A model generated the notes under the pieces. The model saw only the letters and a list, made by a program, of their open reading frames with translations. It was not told the origin of the DNA and ran no database searches. DNA of 53,081 bases from Allomuricauda sp. (GTDB lineage: Bacteria > Bacteroidota > Bacteroidia > Flavobacteriales > Flavobacteriaceae). The stretch lies in assembly GCF_002699205.1 (NCBI RefSeq), contig NZ_PABT01000031.1, positions 1-53,081 of the forward strand, written 5' to 3'. The position numbers were made by a program, and so were the translations under genes. Shown here in pieces: positions 7,720 to 16,636 of the stretch (its first letter is position 1; the number at the start of each line of letters is the position of its first letter).

Positions 7720-8886
7720 TCATTCTGTCAATAAATTGAACGCCCCTTTTGTCAAAAACTCAGCGTCTTGTCCAAAGTCATTGCTGTTGAGAATCTGGGT
7801 ATACCCGTTATCCATGGAACCTACCTTGATCATAACTTTTGAAAAGGTGGAATCGGTTTCCTTTACCAAGGCAAAAAAATCATTGTCGATATTGACCACT
7901 GCATCTGATGGCAGGGCAGGGTATTGTGAGGTGGTGGTCAAGATTTCCCCTTCGATATACATCCCGGGCGCAAACCGTTTGACGTCCTCCCCATTTAATA
8001 GGTCCCCGTGGATCATAACCGTTCTTTCCCTTTCATCGATTGTCCTATTGACCAAATGAACCTTTCCCTTGTACACATGATCCGTATTGTTTTGTAACCT
8101 AAAGTTGATGGGCTGCCCTATCTTGACGGCCGGGAGGTCTTTTTCAAAAATTTTCAATTCGATGTGGAGGTCATCCGTGTTGGTGACGGTGACCGCTATA
8201 TCTGAAGGATTGAGGAACATTCCTTTGCTTATATTGACTGCTGTGGCATAGCCTGACAAAGGTGAGAGCACACTGATGACCGAACGGATGTTATCACCCG
8301 ACAGTGTATTGGGGTTGATGTTCATTAGGGTCAATTGCTTTTTGAGTGATTGATATTGGGCGAGGGTCACTTTGTACTCTGATTCGGCTTTCAAATAGTT
8401 CTTTTGGGAGGTCACATTATCTGCCATCAGTGATTTTTGTCTTTCGTAATCGGATCTCAGATAATCAAGTCTTCCGATGGCTTCCAGAAAATCCCGTTGC
8501 ACTTGCACATATTCGGGATTCTCTATCGTGAACAGGACCTGGCCTTTTTTGACCGTATCCCCTGGCAATAAATCAATATCCTTGACATAACCAGCGAAGT
8601 AGGCACTCACGTCAGCCTTGTTCTGTGGAGGTACGGCAAACATACCATTGGCTTTTACGACCGTATTGAATTCTTGCAGTGTGATTTTGCCAAGCTCCAT
8701 TTCACCTGATTCGAACTGCTGTTGGGTTATGACAATTTTGTCCGGATCTTTTGCATTGACATTGTTTTCTTTTTTGTCGGTTTCCGATGCCCCTTTTGGG
8801 GTACAGGAAAAAAATGTCAACCCCAGTAGCAGAAAAATGCCTGTAAAACGGAGCAAGTAAATCGAATTGTTATATCTATCTTTCAT
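7720..8886 (-). CDS. czcB: CzcB-type periplasmic adaptor of the RND metal efflux pump
   Basis: Three hundred and eighty-eight residues. The N-terminal hydrophobic stretch ends in a lipobox (GLTFFSC, Cys about 28), so a membrane-anchored lipoprotein. It then shows the lipoyl/barrel-sandwich pattern (YFAGYVKDIDLLPGDTVKKG, VLFTIENPEYVQVQRDFLEA), a helical hairpin (about 140-190) and the second half (SPLSGYATAVNISKGMFLN), followed by a beta-barrel domain. This is the membrane-fusion component that links inner pump and outer channel. It starts three bases after the pump gene ends, so the two are co-translated. No His-rich metal-binding N-terminus of the CzcB kind is seen. Confidence 0.87.
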   Translation of the reverse strand: MKDRYNNSIYLLRFTGIFLLLGLTFFSCTPKGASETDKKENNVNAKDPDKIVITQQQFESGEMELGKITLQEFNTVVKANGMFAVPPQNKADVSAYFAGYVKDIDLLPGDTVKKGQVLFTIENPEYVQVQRDFLEAIGRLDYLRSDYERQKSLMADNVTSQKNYLKAESEYKVTLAQYQSLKKQLTLMNINPNTLSGDNIRSVISVLSPLSGYATAVNISKGMFLNPSDIAVTVTNTDDLHIELKIFEKDLPAVKIGQPINFRLQNNTDHVYKGKVHLVNRTIDERERTVMIHGDLLNGEDVKRFAPGMYIEGEILTTTSQYPALPSDAVVNIDNDFFALVKETDSTFSKVMIKVGSMDNGYTQILNSNDFGQDAEFLTKGAFNLLTE

Positions 8887-8888
8887 TG

Positions 8889-11800
8889 TTAAAGGGTTAA
8901 AAAGTTTATTTCTAAGACTGTGGTGTTATATTGGATAAGGTTTTGTAAGTAGGTGATCTGGATATTTTTGGCACTTTCCAAAAGCTGGACATATTGTAGA
9001 AAATCAATTTCACCGTTTATGAATGCCTTTGAAGCATTTTCGGTCAGTTCCTTGGAGAGCTTTTCACCTGTATCCTCGTAGTAATCAATAGCTTCCTGGA
9101 ATTTTTTCAGATCGGCCAATAACCCTTGGTATTTGGATTCCAGTTGTATCTTGTAGTTTTCAAATTCATCGCTTACGATCATGATCTCTGTTTGGGCCGC
9201 CTTGATTTTTGATTTGTTGGCCCCAAACCACAACGGGATGGACAAACCGGCCTGAAAGCCATTGTATCGTTTTGCGTTGACACCATTGTTGGTGCCTTGG
9301 AATACCGATAGTTGTACATCGGGCAATAGGCGCTGTCTCTCCAAGGACAGGTTGTAACTGCTTAATTTTTTCGCTGAATCATAGTACAGTATGCCGGGAT
9401 TATCCATAATGTCGGGCTCCTGTAGTTCCAAGCGTGGGAGCTCGATGTCCATAACATGGACCACGGAGTCCGATTGTATCCATTGATGGAACATGGTATA
9501 GGCCTTGTTCACATCTTCTCTGGTCTGTGAGAGCAAAATGGAAACTTCCTTTTGTTTGGCCTCCGCGGTAAGCTTTTCCAAGAGATTGGTTTCCCCAACT
9601 TTATATCTTTTGTTCGCAGCGCCGACAAATTGCCCGTACAAACTGTCAAGAAAGGTATATTGGTGGGCCAAGTTCTTATAATAGACGACATTGTAATAGG
9701 CTTTGTATACCTCTTTTGTCAAGATTCTTTTTGTCAATAGGTATTGTTGGGCACTCAAGGTTACTTTTTGCTTCTGCACTTTTCTTTGTGCCCCATATAC
9801 AGTGGGAAATTGCAATGATTGACTTAGCCCCAGCACTTTTATGGGCAGACCATTCTCAGCAATATTGTTTTGGTCATAATTGTAGTAAAATTGTGTCTTG
9901 TCCAGATTGAGGGTGCTCCCCACCAATTCACTGGATTGATCCACTCGTTTTGCGTAGGCCTTGAGGCCTTTATTGTTCTGAACAGCTATTTGTGCAGCTT
10001 GTTCGGGGTCTACAGAAATTTGTTGTGCACTTCCCAACAGCGGAAGCAGCAATATGGCTAAAGTCCCAAGGGGCTTTAGGTTCACCTTTTTCTTTGTTTT
10101 GGGATGATGCCCTTTTCTGTCGAACATGGCATAAAGAACCGGAAGGACCACTAGGGTAAGGGCAGTTGCCGTAATCAACCCCCCGACCACTACCGTGGCC
10201 AATGGTCTTTGTACCTCCGCCCCCGCCGATGTGGAAATGGCCATGGGAAGGAAGCCTAGGGCAGCAGCAGACGCGGTCAATAAAACCGGTCTCAGCCTAT
10301 TTTTTGTACCGATTAAAATTCTCTTATTGATATTGGAAATGCCATGTGCTTTCAGTTCCTTGAATTCCTCGATCAATACGATTCCGTTCAAGACCGCAAT
10401 TCCAAAAAGTGCGATAAAGCCGACACCTGCTGAGATACTGAATGGTAGGCCCCGTGCGTAAAGTAGCAGTACCCCGCCAACGGCGGACAATGGGATGGCA
10501 CTATAGATCATTAGGGCCTCCTTTACCGAATCAAAGGCAAAGTAGAGCAAGACAAAAATCAGGACAAGGGCTATGGGCACAGCGATTTTTAGGCGTGCCG
10601 TGGCGGTACGAAGATTTTCGAATTGTCCACCATAGCCCACGGAGTAGCCTGTTGGAATCTTGATATCCCTATCTATAATGGTCTGGACATCCTTGACCAC
10701 GGACTCCAAGTCCCGGTTGCGGACATTCACCCCGACCACAATTCGTCGTTTTGTGTTGTCCCGGGAAATTTTCGCAGGTCCCTTGGTATAACTTATATCA
10801 GCAAATTCACTAAGGGGCAGCTTCATTCCGTTGGGCAATGATATGGTTGCCATTTGGATGTTCTCTATGTCCTTCCTATGCCCTTCGTCATAGCGTAGGA
10901 CCAAATCGAATTGCTTTTCCCCTTCGAAAACGGTTCCAGCGGGCATCCCGGCAAACCCAATGGTGATCAGCTTGTTCAAATCATTGATGTTGAGACCATA
11001 TTTTGCAATTTTTTTTCGATTGTACTTCACTGACATTTGGGGCAGCCCGGCTGTTTTTTCTACTGAAATATCTGCGGCACCCTCAACATTTTGAATGGCT
11101 TTTTCTATTTCCAATGCTTTTCTATAGAGCACATCCAGGTCCTCACCAAAAATCTTGATGGCCAAATCTGCACGTACCCCGGTGATCAACTCGTTAAACC
11201 GCATCTCTATGGGTTGGGTGAACTCGAAATCTACACCAGCTATCTCGGAAAGGGCCTCTTTGAACTTATCGGCCAGTTCATCCTTGGTTTCCGCAGATAC
11301 CCATTGGTCCTTTGGCTTCAATTTGATGATCACATCACTTTCTTCCATGGACATTGGATCTGTGGGCACTTCGGCGGCACCTATCCTGCTGACCACCTGA
11401 TCGACCTCCGGGAATTTTTTTAGGATCTTTTCCATCCGAGTGGTCGCCTCAATGGTATTGCTCAATGTTGTCCCTGTTTTCAATACAGGTTGAATGACAA
11501 AATCACCTTCGTCCAATGTTGGTACAAATTCACCTCCCATACGTGTGAATAGCAATAGGGTCAAGAGCAATAGTCCCCCAGCCATACCAAGGACCAGTTT
11601 CTTTTTGCGCAATGCCCAAGAAATGGCAGGTTGGTATTTACTTTCAAGAAAAGCGATCAGCCTGGATGAGATTGTTTTATTTGCTGTATTTGATGGTTTG
11701 ATGAACAAGGAAGCCATCACTGGGATATATGTAAAACAGAGAACCATGGCTCCGAGAAGGGCAAAACTGAACACTAAGGCCATGGGACGGAACATTTTGC

Positions 11801-13223
11801 CTTCCACGTTTACCAGGGACAGGATCGGAATGAAGACAATAATAATGATCAATTGCCCAAAAACGGCCGAGTTCATCATTTTGGTGGCACCATGATAGGT
11901 GATATTGTCTATCAATCCCTGTCGTTCACTTTTGGGAAGCGACAAAAGCGCTGTCCGTTGGCTCGTGATCTTGTAGGCAATAAATTCGACAATGATCACG
12001 GCACCATCTATGATGATACCAAAATCGATGGCCCCAAGACTCATCAGGTTGGCATCCACGCCAAAAATGTACATCAGTGACAGGGCAAACAGTAAACATA
12101 GTGGTATCACGGAAGCCACGACCAGGCCTGAGCGAAGGTTTCCCAGAAGCAGTACAACCACGAATATCACGATCAAACACCCCAATATCAAGTTTTCGGC
12201 AATGGTGAAGGTGGTTTTGCCAATGAGTTCGCTTCGTTCCAAAAAAGGGTTGATGGAAACGCCCGGGGGCAATGAAGATTGGATTTCTGCCACCCGTTGT
12301 TTTACAGCTTCGATCACAGCGTTGGAATTGGCATCCTTTAGCATCATGACCTGGCCCAGGACCTTTTCCCCTTCGCCATTTCCAGTGATGGCACCAAAAC
12401 GATTGGCGTGACCAAAGCCTACCTCCGCAATATCTTTTACATAAACGGGCACTTCCCCTTTCTTGGTGACCACAATGTCCTCGATATCCTGCAGGGAACC
12501 TACAAGGCCTTCACCCCTTATGAAATAACTTTCGTTCGTTTTCTCAATATATCCGCCCCCTGCGACACCATTGTTTTGTTCCAGGGCATCAAAAACCTCA
12601 AATATGGAAACATCCATGGCTCGAAGCTGTTCAGGATTAATGGAAACCTCATAGGTCTTCAGATAGCCGCCCCATGTATTTACCTCAACCACTCCCGGAA
12701 TACCGGAGAGTTGACGTTTGACCACCCAATCCTGAATGGTACGGATATCGGATAATGAATATTGTCCTTTGTATGCTGGATCGACATCGATGACATATTG
12801 ATAGATTTCACCCAAACCTGTGGTGACCGGTCCCATAAAGGGTTTGCCGAAGCCTGGCGGGATTTTCTCCTCTGCACTTTTTATTTTTTCCGCAATGAGT
12901 TGACGGGGGAGGTAGGTGCCCATGTCATCATTGAAAACAACAGTGACCACGGACAGGCCAAATTTGGAAACCGACCGGATTTCCTTTACCCCTGGTAGAT
13001 TGGCCATTTCCAGTTCCACCGGATAGGTCAAGAATTTCTCCACATCCTCAGTGGCCAAGTTTCTGGAAGTGGTAATGACCTGTACTTGGTTATTGGTGAC
13101 ATCCGGGACCGCCCCAATGGGAATATTGGAAAGGGAATATAGACCAAACCCGATGATTCCGGCAACAAATAGAAATACGATAAGTTTATGATGGATACTG
13201 TACTGAATGATGCGTTCTAACAT
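8889..13223 (-). CDS. czcA: CzcA-type heavy-metal RND pump fused to a TolC-like outer-membrane channel
   Basis: One thousand four hundred and forty-four residues. Residues 1 to about 1040 are a heavy-metal RND pump with 12 membrane segments: IPIGAVPDVTNNQVQV near the N-terminus and the TM4 signature AIDFGIIIDGAVIIVE, the DFG-x3-DGA form described for Zn/Co/Cd-type (HME1) pumps rather than the Cu/Ag type. After a basic linker (HHPKTKKK) comes an internal signal-peptide-like segment (about 1050-1066, ending LLGSA before QQ), then a complete outer-membrane factor (two TolC-like repeats) to residue 1444. Pump plus channel in one chain, with czcB next, gives a full efflux complex. Four phased repeats and a TACATTTG box precede the start. 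Confidence 0.9.
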   Translation of the reverse strand: MLERIIQYSIHHKLIVFLFVAGIIGFGLYSLSNIPIGAVPDVTNNQVQVITTSRNLATEDVEKFLTYPVELEMANLPGVKEIRSVSKFGLSVVTVVFNDDMGTYLPRQLIAEKIKSAEEKIPPGFGKPFMGPVTTGLGEIYQYVIDVDPAYKGQYSLSDIRTIQDWVVKRQLSGIPGVVEVNTWGGYLKTYEVSINPEQLRAMDVSIFEVFDALEQNNGVAGGGYIEKTNESYFIRGEGLVGSLQDIEDIVVTKKGEVPVYVKDIAEVGFGHANRFGAITGNGEGEKVLGQVMMLKDANSNAVIEAVKQRVAEIQSSLPPGVSINPFLERSELIGKTTFTIAENLILGCLIVIFVVVLLLGNLRSGLVVASVIPLCLLFALSLMYIFGVDANLMSLGAIDFGIIIDGAVIIVEFIAYKITSQRTALLSLPKSERQGLIDNITYHGATKMMNSAVFGQLIIIIVFIPILSLVNVEGKMFRPMALVFSFALLGAMVLCFTYIPVMASLFIKPSNTANKTISSRLIAFLESKYQPAISWALRKKKLVLGMAGGLLLLTLLLFTRMGGEFVPTLDEGDFVIQPVLKTGTTLSNTIEATTRMEKILKKFPEVDQVVSRIGAAEVPTDPMSMEESDVIIKLKPKDQWVSAETKDELADKFKEALSEIAGVDFEFTQPIEMRFNELITGVRADLAIKIFGEDLDVLYRKALEIEKAIQNVEGAADISVEKTAGLPQMSVKYNRKKIAKYGLNINDLNKLITIGFAGMPAGTVFEGEKQFDLVLRYDEGHRKDIENIQMATISLPNGMKLPLSEFADISYTKGPAKISRDNTKRRIVVGVNVRNRDLESVVKDVQTIIDRDIKIPTGYSVGYGGQFENLRTATARLKIAVPIALVLIFVLLYFAFDSVKEALMIYSAIPLSAVGGVLLLYARGLPFSISAGVGFIALFGIAVLNGIVLIEEFKELKAHGISNINKRILIGTKNRLRPVLLTASAAALGFLPMAISTSAGAEVQRPLATVVVGGLITATALTLVVLPVLYAMFDRKGHHPKTKKKVNLKPLGTLAILLLPLLGSAQQISVDPEQAAQIAVQNNKGLKAYAKRVDQSSELVGSTLNLDKTQFYYNYDQNNIAENGLPIKVLGLSQSLQFPTVYGAQRKVQKQKVTLSAQQYLLTKRILTKEVYKAYYNVVYYKNLAHQYTFLDSLYGQFVGAANKRYKVGETNLLEKLTAEAKQKEVSILLSQTREDVNKAYTMFHQWIQSDSVVHVMDIELPRLELQEPDIMDNPGILYYDSAKKLSSYNLSLERQRLLPDVQLSVFQGTNNGVNAKRYNGFQAGLSIPLWFGANKSKIKAAQTEIMIVSDEFENYKIQLESKYQGLLADLKKFQEAIDYYEDTGEKLSKELTENASKAFINGEIDFLQYVQLLESAKNIQITYLQNLIQYNTTVLEINFLTL

Positions 13224-13251
13224 TTCTGAAGCTTTTGAGAATAACTATGGT

Positions 13252-13259
13252 CAAATGTA
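13252..13259 (-). promoter_or_regulatory. Candidate -7 promoter box of czcA
   Basis: On the minus strand TACATTTG matches the Bacteroidota -7 consensus TAnnTTTG exactly, 29 bases before the czcA ATG. The nearest of the four phased repeats begins 10 bases further upstream, a position suited to activation by a bound response regulator. Confidence 0.5.
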
Positions 13260-13269
13260 ACAGTGGCCT

Positions 13270-13308
13270 CTAAGGGTATTCTAAGCGCTTTCTTAAGATT
13301 CACTTAAG
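13270..13308. promoter_or_regulatory. Four phased 11-bp repeats before czcA (response-regulator box)
   Basis: CTAAGG (13270), CTAAGC (13281), CTTAAG (13292) and CTTAAG (13303) start exactly 11 bases apart. OmpR/PhoB-type regulators bind tandem half-sites at about one helical turn. The same motif recurs upstream of the local ompR-type gene and at the end of the kinase gene, which supports a specific role. Confidence 0.65.
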
Positions 13309-13335
13309 AATATTTTTCATGAATGACCTCAACAA

Positions 13336-13366
13336 CAAAGGCCCCGAACATTGTTCGGGGCCTTTG
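13336..13366. terminator. Strong hairpin between the kinase gene and czcA
   Basis: A perfect 14-bp stem, CAAAGGCCCCGAAC (13336-13349) with GTTCGGGGCCTTTG (13353-13366) and loop ATT. It lies downstream of the kinase gene on the minus strand and probably ends that transcript, although the U-tract is weak. czcA would then depend on its own promoter. Confidence 0.55.
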
Positions 13367-13489
13367 CCAATCAACCAACCAATAAACACTTGCCAACATA
13401 AATGGGTAAGCAAGGAAAAATGTATCTTCTTTTCTACAGCAATTAGTATCAACTCTGGTATAAAAGTAGATATGTATACTAAAGGTTGT

Positions 13490-13517
13490 CTAAGAAGATT
13501 CTTAAGATTGGCTTAAA
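13490..13517. promoter_or_regulatory. Third copy of the phased repeat, overlapping the kinase stop codon
   Basis: CTAAGA (13490), CTTAAG (13501) and CTTAAA (13512) are again spaced exactly 11 bases. The site overlaps the 3' end of the kinase gene (stop at 13502-13504) and is about 270 bases upstream of czcA. It may be a second operator or a loop partner. Confidence 0.5.
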
Positions 13518-14887
13518 AAATGAATAGTGAATGTCGTACCTACGCCCAATTCACTTTCAGCATGAATTTCAGCATGAATGGCATCGGCAGCCTTTTTGGC
13601 TATGGAAAGTCCCAGGCCGTTTCCGGGGATATTCTTGTGGTTTAGGGCATCAGATCTAAAAAAATGGTTGAACAGCTTATCCAGATCCTCTTTCTTGATA
13701 CCGATTCCTTCATCTCGAACCTTGCAGACAAGTTTGGTGTCGAGAAGGGTATTGGTTATGGATACTGTGGAACCTGCTTTGGAATATTTTATGGCATTGC
13801 CGATGATGTTGTCCAGTATGAGGAGGGTATGATATTGGGGGACCAGGTCTTCCAGAACATCCCCTTTATCAAAGTTAATGGTAAGTTTTTTGTCTGATAT
13901 CCGATTTTTATGCCTTGAAAGGATTTCATCCACTATGGTGGACAGCGGGGCCAAAGGTTCGTCCGTTTTTTTTGTGCTGGTTTCCAGCCTGGCCAAAAAC
14001 AGGAGTTGCTCAATGGTATTGGTCATTCGGTCTATCTCCTTAAGACTGAACTTGATCTTATCTTCATATTCGGATTTTTGCCGCGGTTTTCGGACCAATA
14101 CCTCTAGAGTGCCTTTTAACGTGGCCAATGGAGTTCGTAGTTCGTGGCTAGCGTCGGAAGTGAATTGACGCTCCCTCTCCATGGCGTTTTCAATACGTTG
14201 CAGTAAATTGTTGATACTGAACGACAAATCGTACAGCTCATCCTTGTTTTGTGGCAACGTAACCCTCTCATTCAAGTTGTTTTGGGTAATTCGTTTGGTA
14301 GTTTCGGTAATTACTTGGATCGGTATGATTCCACGTCCCGCAATATATCTTGAAATAAAATAGAGTCCCGCCAAAAGGACCAAATAGGCCAAAATCAGTA
14401 CGCTCCTTAAATTCAGTAGTACCATTTTAGAGGATTCCAACGACATCGCTGCCAATATAAAACCCTTGATTTTTCCATTTTCCTCGATAGGTAATTGCAC
14501 TTGCCTAATGGCCCTGTTATTTAAGGTTTCATTAAAATGTCCGCCATAGGTTTGCTGGGGGTTAAATCTAAGGGCCTCTTCCTTTAAGTTTGGCGATTTG
14601 TCCATAAATATCCCATCCTTGTTCAATATTTGTATAAAGACCGGATTCACTTGGATTTCCCTATGTTCCCTTTCTTCCCATTCCTTTTTATTCCTGATTT
14701 TAATACTGTCCCCAACTATCTTTATTTCTCCAGTATGTTTTTCGGCCTCAAAAGAAAGGTCCCGGTCCAAATTTTGATACACGGTCCCTTGAACTACAAA
14801 ATAGACAACGGTAAAGGCTACGGCCATGATTATGGCGGTGGCCGTCATATAATGTAATGCAATCCTATTTTTAAAGCTTAAGCTCAT
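13502..14887 (-). CDS. Sensor histidine kinase of the metal-efflux operon (CusS/CzcS type)
   Basis: Four hundred and sixty-one residues: membrane segment 1 (about 12-33), a periplasmic sensor loop of about 130 residues, membrane segment 2 (about 160-180), HAMP (181-235), HisKA with phosphoacceptor His248 in SDASHELRTPL, and HATPase_c with N box (DNIIGNAIKYS), G1 (DEGIGI) and G2 (GNGLGLSIAKK). Its start overlaps the response-regulator stop by four bases, so they form a pair. By position it should sense excess periplasmic metal and activate czcA through the phased repeats; the metal cannot be read from the loop, which lacks an obvious His/Cys cluster. Confidence 0.87.
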   Translation of the reverse strand: MSLSFKNRIALHYMTATAIIMAVAFTVVYFVVQGTVYQNLDRDLSFEAEKHTGEIKIVGDSIKIRNKKEWEEREHREIQVNPVFIQILNKDGIFMDKSPNLKEEALRFNPQQTYGGHFNETLNNRAIRQVQLPIEENGKIKGFILAAMSLESSKMVLLNLRSVLILAYLVLLAGLYFISRYIAGRGIIPIQVITETTKRITQNNLNERVTLPQNKDELYDLSFSINNLLQRIENAMERERQFTSDASHELRTPLATLKGTLEVLVRKPRQKSEYEDKIKFSLKEIDRMTNTIEQLLFLARLETSTKKTDEPLAPLSTIVDEILSRHKNRISDKKLTINFDKGDVLEDLVPQYHTLLILDNIIGNAIKYSKAGSTVSITNTLLDTKLVCKVRDEGIGIKKEDLDKLFNHFFRSDALNHKNIPGNGLGLSIAKKAADAIHAEIHAESELGVGTTFTIHFLSQS

Positions 14888-15552
14888 ATTTCTTTGGCGA
14901 TATAACCAATTCCTCTTACCGTTTGAATATAATTTTCATCCTTTCCCAATTTCAATTTCTTTCGTAGGGCATTGATGTACACATCAATTACCCCTGTATT
15001 ATAATCAAAATGTATGTCCCACACACTCTCAATGATTCTGGTCCTTCTGCAGACCATGCCCTTGTTGCGCATGAGATATTCCAAAAGTGCAAACTCTTTT
15101 TGTGTAAGACTTATTTCTTCTTTTCCCTTATGGACTTGGTGCGTATCGGTATTGAGGGTTATATCCCCCAATGTAAAAATTGCGTGTTCACCGTTTTTTG
15201 GACGGAGTTGGACTTTTATACGTTCCAGAAGTTCTTCAAAATGGAAGGGCTTTTTGATATAATCATTGGCTCCCGATTGAAGCCCAAAAACAGTTTCGTC
15301 CAAAGTATCCTTAGCTGTCAAAAAAATGACAGGGGTGTTTTTAAACTCCTTTCTGAACTGACGTAGAATCTCAATGCCACTTATACCGGGCACCATCCAA
15401 TCCAATAATAACAGGTCATATTCTCCCGAGAGTGCCAATTGCAGCCCTTTCTTGCCTTCTTCAGCGATATCCACAGCATAAGATTCTTCTTCCAAACCCT
15501 GTTTAAGGAAGTTATATATGCCTGGTTCATCTTCTACGATCAGAATTCTCAT
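14884..15552 (-). CDS. OmpR-family response regulator of the metal-efflux operon (CusR/CzcR type)
   Basis: Two hundred and twenty-two residues: receiver domain (1-120) with acidic pocket ED at residues 7-8, phosphoacceptor Asp51 in LLLLDWMVPG, Thr in FLTAKD and Lys in YIKKPF; then a winged-helix DNA-binding domain (about 125-222) with SLTQKEFALLEYL and the recognition region TGVIDVYINALRKKL ending RGIGYIAKEI. It is the first gene of the kinase pair. Phased CTTAAG repeats 45-70 bases before its ATG suggest autoregulation. Confidence 0.88.
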   Translation of the reverse strand: MRILIVEDEPGIYNFLKQGLEEESYAVDIAEEGKKGLQLALSGEYDLLLLDWMVPGISGIEILRQFRKEFKNTPVIFLTAKDTLDETVFGLQSGANDYIKKPFHFEELLERIKVQLRPKNGEHAIFTLGDITLNTDTHQVHKGKEEISLTQKEFALLEYLMRNKGMVCRRTRIIESVWDIHFDYNTGVIDVYINALRKKLKLGKDENYIQTVRGIGYIAKEI

Positions 15553-15596
15553 GGCACAAAAATTACAATATTTAATTAAGCCAATATCAAAGTTTT

Positions 15597-15625
15597 CTTA
15601 AGATTGGCTTAAAATTTGTCTAAGG
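15597..15625. promoter_or_regulatory. Phased repeats before the response-regulator gene
   Basis: CTTAAG (15597) and CTTAAA (15608) are 11 bases apart, followed by CTAAGG (15620) at 12. The stretch TTCTTAAGATTGGCTTAAAA is nearly identical to that at 13499-13517. It lies upstream of the regulator start at 15552 and points to autoregulation. Confidence 0.55.
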
Positions 15626-15895
15626 AGTGATTTTTATAACTGAATTCTGTGGTGTTGTTTTGGAATTCCCCCGTGGGCTTCAGGAAGTAATTGATGTCAG
15701 AAAAACATGGAACACAATTCATTTCTTATAAAAAAAATGTTTATTTTAGTGGTGCAAAATAGCCAATAAATTTTGCCTTTGAATGTACTGATTTGAACAA
15801 GGTTCAGGTTTCGGTTAACGGTTCTCAGTTGACAGTGTAATGTATTGATTAACAATAATTTGGGTTGTAATGGCTAAACCTGCCACCCCGACCAT

Positions 15896-15930
15896 AATAA
15901 CCCACTGAAAATCAGTGGGTTATTTTATTT
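15896..15930 (+). terminator. Hairpin terminator
   Basis: AATAACCCACTGA (15896-15908) pairs with TCAGTGGGTTATT (15912-15924) around loop AAA, followed by TTATTT. It reads as a plus-strand terminator but no intact gene precedes it in this window; it may end a lost gene or a small RNA. Confidence 0.6.
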
Positions 15931-16060
15931 ATAAAACTTTGTAATTTTTGATTTTTATTGAGTTTATATTTTTGGTTTGTTTAGTGATAAAAACAAAATT
16001 TATGAGAGTATAAATTATGGCTAAAGAAGCTGCTTAAATTATTCATGCAATATTATATTC
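15931..16060. other. AT-rich stretch between two terminators, no gene recognised
   Basis: Between the two hairpins lies about 130 bases of very AT-rich DNA. The only frame of note is ATG GCT AAA GAA GCT GCT TAA (a six-residue MAKEAA) near 16018. A short transcript ending at the second hairpin is possible. The rest of 15626-15895 shows no gene. Confidence 0.3.
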
Positions 16061-16098
16061 AACACCTAACAAATAAGTCTTTTTGTTAGGTGTTTTTT
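16061..16098 (+). terminator. Hairpin terminator upstream of the ohr module
   Basis: AACACCTAACAAA (16061-16073) pairs with TTTGTTAGGTGTT (16082-16094), followed by a run of T. A classic intrinsic terminator on the plus strand that insulates the ohrR promoter. Confidence 0.65.
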
Positions 16099-16139
16099 TA
16101 TATCTATTCCCAAACTATAGTTTAAAAAAGTGTTAAAAT

Positions 16140-16156
16140 ACACAATTAAATTGTGT
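16140..16156. promoter_or_regulatory. OhrR-box-like palindrome
   Basis: ACACAAT-TAA-ATTGTGT is a near-perfect palindrome resembling the known OhrR operator (TACAATT-n-AATTGTA). It lies 48 bases before the ohrR ATG. A second perfect palindrome, AATATTGCGCAATATT (16164-16179), follows directly and may be another half of the operator. Confidence 0.6.
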
Positions 16157-16203
16157 GCAATTTAATATTGCGCAATATTTGTGTTGTAATAACAAAACAA
16201 GTG

Positions 16204-16632
16204 ATGTCTGATAAATTAAAACTGAGCAATCAAGTATGTTTTCCCTTATATACTTTGGCTAAGGAGTTGGTCAAACAATACCGACCATTATTAGAGGATT
16301 TAAATTTAACCTACCCTCAATATTTAGTGATGATGGTGCTGTGGGAAGAAGGCGAACAAAGTGTTTCTGAAATTGGCGACAAACTTAATTTAGATAGTGG
16401 TACACTAACACCATTGTTAAAAAGGTTAGAGCAAAAAGGGATAATTGTAAGGAATAGAAAAATTGAAGATGAGCGCGTGGTAACTATTTCATTAACCGAT
16501 AAGGGAAAGCAATTAGAAAAAAAAGCGCAATGTATTCCAGACCAAATGATAGAAACTTTAAATATTTCAGCATCTGATTTAGAGCAACTTAAAGAACTAA
16601 TCAATAAAATAAATTCACAAATAAAAAAATAA
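16204..16632 (+). CDS. ohrR: OhrR-like MarR-family peroxide sensor and repressor
   Basis: One hundred and forty-two residues from the ATG at 16204; a GTG at 16153 is also in frame but would lie inside the operator palindrome, so I prefer the ATG. It shows NQVCFPLYTLAKELVKQYRP with reactive Cys12, YPQYLVMMVLWEEGEQSVSE and winged helix LDSGTLTPLLKRLEQKGII. A second cysteine, Cys110 (KAQCIPDQ), suits the two-cysteine OhrR mechanism known from Xanthomonas, where peroxide oxidation forms a disulfide and releases DNA. It is followed after four bases by the peroxidase gene it should control. Confidence 0.85.
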   Translation: MSDKLKLSNQVCFPLYTLAKELVKQYRPLLEDLNLTYPQYLVMMVLWEEGEQSVSEIGDKLNLDSGTLTPLLKRLEQKGIIVRNRKIEDERVVTISLTDKGKQLEKKAQCIPDQMIETLNISASDLEQLKELINKINSQIKK

Positions 16633-16636
16633 ACAG

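Noticed and set aside
10082..10120. Possible separate start of the channel gene within czcA-channel fusion
   Set aside because: No methionine or stop codon separates the two parts here, so I keep one gene and discuss cleavage instead.
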